Source of the DNA: Gemmatimonadales bacterium
GTDB taxonomy: Bacteria; Gemmatimonadota; Gemmatimonadetes; Gemmatimonadales; GWC2-71-9
Length of the DNA stretch: 64,000 bases
Direction: 5' to 3'
Assembly: GCA_019637315.1 (NCBI GenBank)
Contig: JAHBVU010000002.1
Span: 1 to 64,000 of the forward strand
The notes under the pieces: generated by a model
Databases searched by the model: none
What the model saw: only the letters and a program-made list of their open reading frames with translations
Told to the model about the DNA's origin: nothing
Shown: piece after piece, positions 24,384 to 32,153 of the stretch
Layout of the letters: every line of letters starts with the position of its first letter
Numbering within the stretch: position 1 is the first letter of the stretch
Position numbers and translations under genes: made by a program

Positions 24384-26770
24384 ACGTCTCCCGTCGCTGG
24401 CTCGAGGCGTTTCTCCAGCACCCGCTCGACAGCAAGGACCTGGTGCCGCGGCTCGCCATGCTGGGGCTGCCCCCCGATGCGGTGGAGCCGCTCGGTGCGG
24501 AGCTTGCGCCTGTCGTCGTCGGCCAGGTGGTGGAACTGAGCCGCCATCCCAATGCCGACCGGCTGCAGGTCTGTCAGGTCGACATCGGCGGCGATCAGCG
24601 CCGCCAGGTCGTCACCGGGGCCACCAATGTCGTGCTCGGTGGCCGCTATCCGTTTGCGCCGGTCGGGACGACGCTGCCCAATGGCATCACGCTCGAAAAG
24701 CGCAAGCTGCGCGGCGAGGTGTCCGAAGGCATGCTCTGCTCGGCGGATGAGTTGGGTATGGGCGCCGATCATGACGGGCTGCTGACGCTCGAGGGCGATC
24801 ATCCGGCCGGAACACCGATCCTCCAGGTCTTTGATCTGGCGGATGAGCGCCTGGTGCTCGACATCTCGCCGATGCGAGGCGACCTGCTCTCGCACAAAGG
24901 TGTGGCCCGAGAGCTGGCTGCGTCGCTCAAGCTCCGCTACCGGCTTCCGGCTGTGCCCGGGGTCAACCCGGCCGTCGGCGCGACGATCCGTCGGGCGACC
25001 GGAGCATCAGGCGTGCTGGCCGAGTGTGAGGCGCTGCCTGACGGCCTCGAGGTGGCGGTCGAGGCGGGAGCGGCGGGCAAGCGCTTTGCCGCAGCAGTGA
25101 TCGAGAATGTGCGGGTCGGTCCCTCGCCCGAATGGCTGGTCCGCCGCCTCGCCGCCATCGGCCAGCGGTCCATCAGCAACATCGTCGACATCACGAACTA
25201 TGTGATGTTCGAGATCGGTCAACCGCTCCATGCCTACGATGCGAGTCGAATCGGGGGCGGTCGGCTGCTCTCGCGCCTGGCGCGCGAGGGTGAGCGGCTG
25301 ACGACCCTGGACGGGGTCGACCGAGCCTTGACCGGGTCCATGACCGTGGTTGCCGATGGGACCGCTGCGCTCGGTGTGGCCGGCGTCATGGGTGGCGGGG
25401 ACAGCGAAGTGGGCGCGGCCACAACCACCGTCGTGCTCGAGGCCGCCTGGTGGGATCCGGCGGCAACCCGAGCCACCCGTCGCGCGCTTGGACTGGCCAC
25501 CGAGGCGAGTCAGCGCTTCGAGCGGGGCGCCGACCTCTTCTCGGTGTCAGAGTCGCTCCGGCGTGCCATCGAACTCGTTCTGGCGGTGGCAGGTGGACGT
25601 CTCGTCGACGCCGTCGACGTCTGGCCCGAGATCGTTCACCCGCCGCGGATCTTTCTCCGACAGGCCCGGGTTGCCCAGGTCATCGGGCTCGACCTGCCGC
25701 TGACCACAATCGAGAAGACGCTCGTCGCCATCGGCGCGACGGTGCTGGCCAAACCGGATGACGCTCGCCTTGCCGTCGACGTACCCGGGTGGCGGCGTGA
25801 TCTGACGACGGAGATCGACCTGGTCGAGGAAGTGGCCAGGATCTACGGGTATGATCAGCTGCCCGACGGGCTTCGTCCCTTCCGCCCGGGCGCGCAGGTC
25901 GATGCTCCGAGTGAACTCGTCTCGCAGACGATTCGTCGTGGGCTGACTGCTGAGGGGCTGTTCGAGGCGGTGCTCCTGCCCATCGGCCCTGCGACGGGGA
26001 CCGCTGCGGTTCCGGTCCTCAATCCGCTCTCGGCTGATCACGGATACCTGCGTGAGCGGCTGCTGTCCGGACTGATTCGGGAGGTGGAGTCGAACTGGGC
26101 GGCCCAGGTGCGCGACATCCGGCTCTTCGAAATCGGGACTGGCTTTGCGAGGCCGGCCGAGGGCCGCCGTCCGGTCGAAACACTCCGGGTCGCGGGGGTC
26201 GTGACCGGGGCTCGCCTGGCCGGGCACTGGACCGATTCGGGGGGGACGCCCGACCTCGACTGCTGGGATCTGAAGGGGTTGTTCGAGCGCGCCGTGTCCC
26301 TGGCGAATCCTGGGGCGACGGTGCAAGTTGCGGGAGATCGCTTGGTGGCTATGGTCGGCGATCGGCAGGTTGGTCAGGCCGGGCTCGAACAGGGCGACGC
26401 GCCCGTGTGGGCCGCGCCGCTCTTCGGATTCGAGATCGAGGTGGATCCAAGCCTCAGATCCGTACCGCCGTTCGTACCCCCGCCGGCCTTTCCGGCCGCC
26501 AATCGCGATGTAGCGCTGGTGGTGCCGTGGACCGTTCCCGCCGCTGCGGTTCTCGCGGAAGCGCGCCGGGTCGGGGGCGCCATTCTGGAAGCGATCGACG
26601 TGGTGGACGAGTATCGCGGGGCGGGCGTGCCTGACTCGGCGCGAAGTGTGGCATTCAGGTTCCGATTCCGCAGCCGCGATCGGACCCTCAAGGACGTGGA
26701 AGTCGATCAGGCGGTGCATCGGATACGCGCTGCCGTGGAGAAGCATCTTGGCGCAAGCCTCCGGAGCTGA
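24380..26770 (+). CDS. pheT: Phenylalanine--tRNA ligase beta subunit
   Basis: A 796-residue protein of standard length. Domains in order: the OB-fold tRNA-binding domain (ELSRHPNADRLQVCQVDIGG, about residues 52-71), B3/B4 editing domain (SNIVDITNYVMFEIGQPLHAYD near 272), B5 domain, the catalytic-like core (EVARIYGYDQLPDGL) and the C-terminal ferredoxin-fold anticodon-binding domain (FPAANRDVALVV to LGASLRS). The beta subunit carries mischarge editing. It overlaps pheS at ATGA, and its 3' end overlaps the small coiled-coil gene that starts at TTG 26748. Confidence 0.96.
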   Translation: MNVSRRWLEAFLQHPLDSKDLVPRLAMLGLPPDAVEPLGAELAPVVVGQVVELSRHPNADRLQVCQVDIGGDQRRQVVTGATNVVLGGRYPFAPVGTTLPNGITLEKRKLRGEVSEGMLCSADELGMGADHDGLLTLEGDHPAGTPILQVFDLADERLVLDISPMRGDLLSHKGVARELAASLKLRYRLPAVPGVNPAVGATIRRATGASGVLAECEALPDGLEVAVEAGAAGKRFAAAVIENVRVGPSPEWLVRRLAAIGQRSISNIVDITNYVMFEIGQPLHAYDASRIGGGRLLSRLAREGERLTTLDGVDRALTGSMTVVADGTAALGVAGVMGGGDSEVGAATTTVVLEAAWWDPAATRATRRALGLATEASQRFERGADLFSVSESLRRAIELVLAVAGGRLVDAVDVWPEIVHPPRIFLRQARVAQVIGLDLPLTTIEKTLVAIGATVLAKPDDARLAVDVPGWRRDLTTEIDLVEEVARIYGYDQLPDGLRPFRPGAQVDAPSELVSQTIRRGLTAEGLFEAVLLPIGPATGTAAVPVLNPLSADHGYLRERLLSGLIREVESNWAAQVRDIRLFEIGTGFARPAEGRRPVETLRVAGVVTGARLAGHWTDSGGTPDLDCWDLKGLFERAVSLANPGATVQVAGDRLVAMVGDRQVGQAGLEQGDAPVWAAPLFGFEIEVDPSLRSVPPFVPPPAFPAANRDVALVVPWTVPAAAVLAEARRVGGAILEAIDVVDEYRGAGVPDSARSVAFRFRFRSRDRTLKDVEVDQAVHRIRAAVEKHLGASLRS

Positions 26771-27053
26771 TGACGCACTGACGGCCCTCGAAGGGGCGGT
26801 CGCGGCCCTCGAGGCCGAGCTGGATCGCTGGCGCGGTCGCACCGCTGCGGCGGAGGCTGAGCTCGTGGCTGTGCGAAATCAGGTGCCGGCCGTTTCGACC
26901 GACGACCTGGCCGCATTGCGGCAGCGAATCGAGGAAGTCGAAGCGGAGAATCTGGCGCTCAGGCGTCGAGTCGAAGCTGCGCGCGAACAGCTGGAGCAGC
27001 TGCGGACGCGGGTCCGTTTCATGGGTGGTCAAACCGCGGGAGAACGGCGATGA
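26748..27053 (+). CDS. Small coiled-coil protein upstream of zapA
   Basis: About 101 residues if begun at TTG 26748, which has GGAG at 26737-26740 seven bases upstream. The product is almost entirely heptad repeat (ALEGAVAALEAELDRW, then ALRQRIEEVEAENLALRRR), a single long coiled coil without membrane segments. It overlaps the pheT end by 23 bases and the zapA ATG by four. Small coiled-coil proteins beside ZapA suggest a division-ring accessory role similar to ZapB, but sequence identity cannot be claimed. Confidence 0.68.
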   Translation: MAQASGADDALTALEGAVAALEAELDRWRGRTAAAEAELVAVRNQVPAVSTDDLAALRQRIEEVEAENLALRRRVEAAREQLEQLRTRVRFMGGQTAGERR

Positions 27054-27328
27054 GCGATTCCCGTCCCGTCGAGGTGGTCATCGGCGGCCATAAGCTGCTG
27101 GTGAGTTCCGATCACCCGGCGGAATACACCAAGGCGGTCGCCGATCATTTCGATCAGGCCGTTCAACGGATCCGCGCGGCGTTGCCGACGGTAGATGCGC
27201 ATCGTGCCGCCATCCTGGCCGGGCTCGCGGTAACCGACGAGCTCTTCCAGGCGCAGCGGGCGGAAAAGGGGACCGCCGCTCGGGTTCGGGCGGTCGCCGC
27301 GCGATTGGAGCAGTTGGTCGGGTCGTAA
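27050..27328 (+). CDS. zapA: Cell division protein ZapA
   Basis: A 92-residue ZapA-like protein that would bundle FtsZ filaments at the division site. The N-terminal VEVVIGGHKLLVSSDHPAEYTKAVADHFDQAV matches the ZapA globular domain, followed by the AAILAGLAVTDELF helix and a short coiled coil. ATG overlaps the upstream coiled-coil gene. The following 62 bases to rny hold only a 7-bp hairpin (27355-27375); the 6S RNA often found after zapA was not recognised. Confidence 0.85.
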   Translation: MSDSRPVEVVIGGHKLLVSSDHPAEYTKAVADHFDQAVQRIRAALPTVDAHRAAILAGLAVTDELFQAQRAEKGTAARVRAVAARLEQLVGS

Positions 27329-27390
27329 CAGGAAGCTCGGACTCACACATCAATCGCGGCGCTCCTGTCGCCGCGTTCGGAGATACAGCC

Positions 27391-28971
27391 ATGCCCCTCA
27401 TGGAGATCGTCCTGGTGGGCGCCGGGGCGATTGGAGGTGCCCTCGTCGCGCTGCTTGGGTATTCAGCCGTGTTGCGTTCCAAACGACGTGATGCGGCCGG
27501 CCTGATCGCGACAGCACGGGAGGAATCGACCAGAGCCGCCGCCGATGCCCGGTCCGAGGCCGACAAGGTCCGCGCCGCCGCCGTGGTCGAAGGCAAGATG
27601 GAGGCGCTCCGGCTGCGCGAAGAAGCGGAGAAGGAAGTCGGTCGCCGCCGCGAGGAAATCGACCGGGTCGAGCGGCGACTCGACGAGCGCGATCAAACGC
27701 TCACACGCCGTGGTGAGGAGTTGGATCGGCAGGGCAAATCGGTTGCCGGGCAGCAGAGCGCCCTGGCGCAGCGGGAAGTCCTGATCGACGCCCGGCTCAA
27801 GGAAGTCGACGCTCTGGCGCACGAGCAGCGCCAGCGGCTCGAGCGAATTGCCGGGCTCTCGGTCGAGGAGGCCCGGAAGGAGTTCTTCCAGCGGGTCGAG
27901 GACGAAGCTCGGGCCCAGGCATCGGCTCTGGTGCGCGACATCAAGGACCAGGCGAAAAAGAATGCCGATCGCGAGGCCAAGCGGATCATTGCGATGTCGA
28001 TCCAGCGCCTGGCCGCCGAGCACACGGCCGAAACGACCGTGTCCGCCGTGGCGCTGCCGAGCGACGAGCTCAAGGGCCGGATCATCGGTCGCGAAGGCCG
28101 AAACATCCGCGCCTTCGAGATGGCAACCGGCGTCGACCTGATCATCGACGACACTCCCGATACCGTCATCGTGTCATGCTTCGATCCGATCCGGCGCGAA
28201 GTCGGGCGCCGTGCGCTCGAAGCCCTGATCACGGATGGGCGGATCCATCCCGGACGGATCGAAGAGGTGGTCAAGAAGATCCAGAAGGAACTGGAGGAGC
28301 AGCTTGTCGAGCTGGGCGAGCAGGCCGCCTACGAGACGGGCATCCACGGCCTCCATCCGGAGATGATCAAGCTGGTCGGTCGGATGCGCTACCGCACCTC
28401 GTACGGCCAGAATATCTACGAGCATTCCAAAGAAGTTGCCTGGATTGCCGGGATGATGGCTGCGGAACTGCATCTCGACGTGCAGCTCGCCAAGCGGGGC
28501 GGTCTGCTCCACGACGTCGGCAAGGTGCTGACCCACGACAACGAGGGCACCCATGTGCAGCTCGGCGTCGAGGTCGCGACCAAGTACCGGGAAAACGCTC
28601 TCGTCATCAACTGCATTGCCGCGCATCACGACGATGAACCCCACCAGACGGCAGAGTCGGTGCTGGTGCAGGCGGCCGATGCGATCAGCGGCTCCAGGCC
28701 GGGTGCCCGGCGCGAGTCGTTCGAGACCTACGTCAAGCGCCTGACCAAGCTCGAGGAAATTGCCTCGAGCTTCGATGGCGTCGACAAAGTGAATGCGATC
28801 CAGGCAGGTCGGGAGGTTCGAGTCATCGTGGTGCCTGAAAAGATAGATGATGCTCGCTCGCAGGAGCTGGCGGAAACGATTGCCAAACGAATCGAAGGTG
28901 AACTGCAGTATCCCGGGCAGATCCGGGTCACCGTGATCCGAGAGACCCGCGCCACCGGAGTGGCCAAGTGA
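27391..28971 (+). CDS. rny: Ribonuclease Y
   Basis: A 526-residue endoribonuclease that starts mRNA decay. One N-terminal membrane helix (about residues 5-25, IVLVGAGAIGGALVALLGYS) anchors it, followed by a long Glu/Arg coiled coil to about 200. The KH domain has GRIIGREGRNIRAFE near 230, and the HD phosphohydrolase domain has HSKEVAWIAG and LLHDVGKV near 350-375. The zapA-rny adjacency is common. ATG 27391 follows GGAGATACAGCC. The stop overlaps folD (GTGA). Confidence 0.96.
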   Translation: MPLMEIVLVGAGAIGGALVALLGYSAVLRSKRRDAAGLIATAREESTRAAADARSEADKVRAAAVVEGKMEALRLREEAEKEVGRRREEIDRVERRLDERDQTLTRRGEELDRQGKSVAGQQSALAQREVLIDARLKEVDALAHEQRQRLERIAGLSVEEARKEFFQRVEDEARAQASALVRDIKDQAKKNADREAKRIIAMSIQRLAAEHTAETTVSAVALPSDELKGRIIGREGRNIRAFEMATGVDLIIDDTPDTVIVSCFDPIRREVGRRALEALITDGRIHPGRIEEVVKKIQKELEEQLVELGEQAAYETGIHGLHPEMIKLVGRMRYRTSYGQNIYEHSKEVAWIAGMMAAELHLDVQLAKRGGLLHDVGKVLTHDNEGTHVQLGVEVATKYRENALVINCIAAHHDDEPHQTAESVLVQAADAISGSRPGARRESFETYVKRLTKLEEIASSFDGVDKVNAIQAGREVRVIVVPEKIDDARSQELAETIAKRIEGELQYPGQIRVTVIRETRATGVAK

Positions 28972-29849
28972 GCGCCAGGCTTCTCGACGGTACGGCGCTT
29001 GCTGCGGAGATTCGCCAGGACGTCGAACGCGAGGTTCGCACCCTGCGTCAGCGCGGCATCACGCCCGGGCTGGCCGTCGTAATCGTCGGCGACGACCCGG
29101 CGAGCAAGGTCTACGTGGCAAGCAAGGGGCGCGCCTGCCTCGAGGCGGGGATGCACTCGGAAACCATTCGGCTGCCGGATACGACCACCGAGGCGGAGCT
29201 GCTGGCCGTGATCGACCGCCTCAACGCCGACCCGACGATTCACGGCTTTCTGGTCCAGTTGCCGCTTCCGAAGTCGATCGACGGCGATCGCGTTCTGCTC
29301 AGAATCGACCCGCGCAAGGATGTCGACGGCTTTCATCCCATGAACGTGGGCCGGGTCTCGATCGGTGATCCGCTGGCCTTTCGGCCCGCTACGCCCTACG
29401 GGGTGCAGCAGATGCTGATTCGATCGGGCATCGAGACCAAAGGCGCCCACGCGGTCGTGGTTGGCCGTTCCAACATCGTGGGCAAGCCGATGGCGAGCCT
29501 GCTGGTGCAGGATACGCCAGGCGGCAACTGCACCGTCACGGTCTGCCACTCCCGCTCCCGCGACCTCCCGGCGCTGACTCGGCAGGCGGACCTGCTGGTG
29601 GTCGCGATCGGTCGCCCGGACTTTGTCCGTGGCAACATGATCAAGCCCGGAGCCGTCGTGATCGATGTCGGCATCAACCGCGTCGCGGATCCCACCGCAC
29701 CCAAGGGGTACCGCATCGTCGGCGACGTAGCGTTCGACGAGGCGATGCAGGTGGCCAGCGCGGTCACGCCGGTGCCCGGCGGAGTCGGGAAGATGACCAT
29801 TGCCATGTTGCTGATGAACACGGTTCAGGCGGCGCGGCAACCGTCGTGA
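28968..29849 (+). CDS. folD: Bifunctional methylenetetrahydrofolate dehydrogenase/cyclohydrolase FolD
   Basis: A 293-residue enzyme interconverting 5,10-methylene-THF, methenyl-THF and 10-formyl-THF with NADP. Signature blocks are VGDDPASKVYVASKGRACLEAGM near residue 37, GFLVQLPLPKSID, the PRKDVDGFHPMNVG block and the NADP-binding VVGRSNIVGKPMASLL near 163, ending with PVPGGVGKMTIAMLLMNT. GTG 28968 overlaps the rny stop, and the 3' end overlaps xseA, so the three are coupled. Confidence 0.96.
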   Translation: MSARLLDGTALAAEIRQDVEREVRTLRQRGITPGLAVVIVGDDPASKVYVASKGRACLEAGMHSETIRLPDTTTEAELLAVIDRLNADPTIHGFLVQLPLPKSIDGDRVLLRIDPRKDVDGFHPMNVGRVSIGDPLAFRPATPYGVQQMLIRSGIETKGAHAVVVGRSNIVGKPMASLLVQDTPGGNCTVTVCHSRSRDLPALTRQADLLVVAIGRPDFVRGNMIKPGAVVIDVGINRVADPTAPKGYRIVGDVAFDEAMQVASAVTPVPGGVGKMTIAMLLMNTVQAARQPS

Positions 29850-31033
29850 AACGTCGCAGGACGGCACCCATCGACCTGTTCGGCGAGGCGCCGGCAGCAT
29901 CGCCTGGCGCCGACAGCGCCCGGGCGGCGTTCTCGGTTTCGGAGCTGGCAGGCGCCCTCAAGGAACTGACCGAAGGCGCGCTGGGACAAGTCTGGGTCAA
30001 AGGCGAGATTGCCGGCTTCAAGGCCTACGAGGCCGGCCACTGGTACTTCTCGCTGCGCGATGCCGATGCGCAGCTGAGGTGCGTCATGTGGCGCACCTAT
30101 GCGGAGCGCCTGCGGGTGCCGCCATCCGAAGGTACCGAGGTGTACTTGCTGGGCACGCCGACGGTCTGGGCGCCGCGGGGCGAGCTGCGGCTTTCGGCGG
30201 TGACGGTGCTGCCGACCAGTGGTGTCGGGGTCCAGCAGCTGGCCTTGGAGCGGACCCGCGAGCTGCTCGAGCGCGACGGGCTCTTTGATCCCGCCCGCAA
30301 GCGTCCGCTGCCCGCCTTCCCGCGAGGCCTCGCGGTGGTTACCAGCAGTGACGGCGCCGTGATTCACGATATCGTCACGGTGGCGCGCCGTCGCTGGCCA
30401 GCCGCCCGCATCGTGATTGTGCCGGCTCGGGTGCAGGGCGGCGACGCCGTCGGCACGCTGGTGGAGGCACTCGACACCGTCGATCGCCTGACCGGTATCG
30501 ACCTTTGCATCGTGGCCCGGGGTGGCGGGGCCAAGGACGACCTGCTGGCGTTCAACGCCGAGGCGGTCTGTCGGGCCCTGGCTCGGGTCGGCGTTCCGGT
30601 CATCTCGGCCATCGGCCACGAAACCGACGTGACGCTGGCCGACCTTGTCGCCGATGTTCGTGCCCCGACGCCGTCGGCTGCTGCGGAGTTGGCGCTGCCC
30701 GATCGCGTAGAAGTCGCACGGCATGTCGGCTCGCTGGGGAACCGCCTGGCCGGCGGGCTGCGCCGGCGAATCGACTGGCAGAGCGAGCGGGTCGACCGCG
30801 TCGCCGATCGGGCTCGCCACGCCATGACCGGACGGCTGCAGCGCCAGACCCGCCGCTTCGAACGGCTCGCGACCGCCCTGGATGCGCTCAATCCGCTGGC
30901 GGTGCTGGCCCGTGGGTACAGCGTGGCCCAGACGGAGGACGCCCGGGTGGTTACCCGTCAGAGCCAGTTGCCGCCGGGAACGCGATTCACCCTCCGTGTG
31001 GCGGATGGCGCCGTCCAGGCACGGGCCGAATGA
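29846..31033 (+). CDS. xseA: Exodeoxyribonuclease VII large subunit
   Basis: A 395-residue subunit of the single-strand exonuclease VII. The N-terminal OB domain includes SVSELAGALKELTEGALGQVWVKGEIAG and YFSLRDADAQLRCVMW. The catalytic region contains AVVTSSDGAVIHDI, VQGGDAVGTLVEAL, RGGGAKDDLLAFN and ISAIGHETDVTLADLVADVRAPTPSAAAE. The protein is on the short side (E. coli 456), mainly in the coiled-coil C-terminus. GTG 29846 overlaps folD and the TGA overlaps the xseB ATG. Confidence 0.95.
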   Translation: MKRRRTAPIDLFGEAPAASPGADSARAAFSVSELAGALKELTEGALGQVWVKGEIAGFKAYEAGHWYFSLRDADAQLRCVMWRTYAERLRVPPSEGTEVYLLGTPTVWAPRGELRLSAVTVLPTSGVGVQQLALERTRELLERDGLFDPARKRPLPAFPRGLAVVTSSDGAVIHDIVTVARRRWPAARIVIVPARVQGGDAVGTLVEALDTVDRLTGIDLCIVARGGGAKDDLLAFNAEAVCRALARVGVPVISAIGHETDVTLADLVADVRAPTPSAAAELALPDRVEVARHVGSLGNRLAGGLRRRIDWQSERVDRVADRARHAMTGRLQRQTRRFERLATALDALNPLAVLARGYSVAQTEDARVVTRQSQLPPGTRFTLRVADGAVQARAE

Positions 31034-31248
31034 CCGATCCGCTGAGCGCCGATCTCGACCGGCTCGAGCAGATCGTCAACGCGCTCGAACGCGACGACCT
31101 GGATCTCGATGGTGCGCTGGCGCTGTTCGAGGAGGGCGTGGGTCGGTTGCGGGCGGCCAAGGAACGCCTGGCCGAGGCCGAGGCCAAGGTCGAACGAGTG
31201 CTGACCGACGCCGCCGGGGTGCTCAAGCTGACCCGGTTCGATGGCTGA
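31030..31248 (+). CDS. xseB: Exodeoxyribonuclease VII small subunit
   Basis: A 72-residue protein with DLDRLEQIVNALERDDLDLDGALALFEEGVGRLRAAKERL, the characteristic XseB helical hairpin. It binds the coiled-coil tail of XseA to form exonuclease VII. ATG overlaps the xseA stop (ATGA), and its end overlaps ispA by eight bases, matching the frequent order xseA-xseB-ispA-dxs. Confidence 0.94.
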   Translation: MTDPLSADLDRLEQIVNALERDDLDLDGALALFEEGVGRLRAAKERLAEAEAKVERVLTDAAGVLKLTRFDG

Positions 31249-32143
31249 GGGCGCTGCCGAAGCCCTGCTCGCCGAAGCCCAGTCGATCGCCGAGCATCAC
31301 CTCCTGGAACTTGCCGCACGGTTGCGGCGGGAGGTGTCCGGTCAGCTCGGTGAGGCGCTGCAGTACGCGCTGGAAACCTCGGGCAAGCGGATCCGACCGG
31401 CCCTGGTGTTGGCCAGCTATCGCGCGGCGGGAGGTCAGGCGGCTGCCATTGCGCGGCTAGCGGTTGCGGTCGAGGTCATTCACACCTACTCGCTGGTGCA
31501 CGATGACCTGCCCTGTATGGACGACGATGCCCGTCGTCGCGGGCGCCCGACGACCCATGTCACCTTCGACGTCGCGACGGCCACCCGGGTCGGGTACCTG
31601 CTGGTTCCGGTCGCGGTCGAGGTTCTGTGCGAAGCTGCCGACGAGCTGCATCTGCCGTGTTCGATCCGACAGGCGGTTGCCCGGACGTTGCTGGCGGCCA
31701 GCGGGATCCGTGGCATGGTTGGTGGCCAATGGCTCGATCTGGATGCCGAGGGCCGGGCCCTCGAGGCGGCGGAACTCACGGCCATTCATGCCCGGAAAAC
31801 CGGTGCCCTGATCGAGGCGGCCTGCGTTGTCGGCGGGCTCGCGGCCGGGGCGTCGCCGGTGCTGCTGGCCGGCCTGGCGGGGTTCGGCCGGGAAATCGGG
31901 CTGGCCTTTCAGGTTGCCGATGATGTGCTCGACGCGACTGCCACCACGGCGCAGCTGGGCAAGACAGCCGGGCGCGATGCGTCGCTGGGCAAGTCCACCT
32001 ATGTTCGCTTTCTCGGGGTCGACCGGGCTCGGGCCGAGGCGATTCGGCTGGCCGACGCGGCGGTCCGGTCGCTCGACCAGGCGGGGATCGTCGACCCGGC
32101 CTTGCCCAGTCTGGCCCGTTATATTGTGAATCGACAGTCCTGA
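31241..32143 (+). CDS. ispA: Polyprenyl synthetase (farnesyl/geranyl diphosphate synthase)
   Basis: A 300-residue short-chain prenyltransferase of the IspA type. The first aspartate-rich motif is HDDLPCMDDDARRRGRPTTH (near residue 85) and the second is FQVADDVLDAT (near 225). A GKRIRPAL substrate motif lies near 46. It condenses isopentenyl diphosphate with allylic diphosphates, supplying precursors for undecaprenyl (uppS in this window), quinones and carotenoids. The product length is likely C15 but is not proven by sequence. dxs follows after ten bases. Confidence 0.92.
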   Translation: MAEGAAEALLAEAQSIAEHHLLELAARLRREVSGQLGEALQYALETSGKRIRPALVLASYRAAGGQAAAIARLAVAVEVIHTYSLVHDDLPCMDDDARRRGRPTTHVTFDVATATRVGYLLVPVAVEVLCEAADELHLPCSIRQAVARTLLAASGIRGMVGGQWLDLDAEGRALEAAELTAIHARKTGALIEAACVVGGLAAGASPVLLAGLAGFGREIGLAFQVADDVLDATATTAQLGKTAGRDASLGKSTYVRFLGVDRARAEAIRLADAAVRSLDQAGIVDPALPSLARYIVNRQS

Positions 32144-32153
32144 GGGATTCTGC

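Noticed and set aside
27329-27390. 6S RNA after zapA
   Set aside because: The gap is only 62 bases and has just one 7-bp hairpin, too short for 6S RNA.
32119-32143. TATATT box with a TTGTGAA half-site before dxs as a Rex-controlled promoter
   Set aside because: Only one half of the Rex site is present and no -35 box lies at suitable spacing. It is the coding end of ispA.
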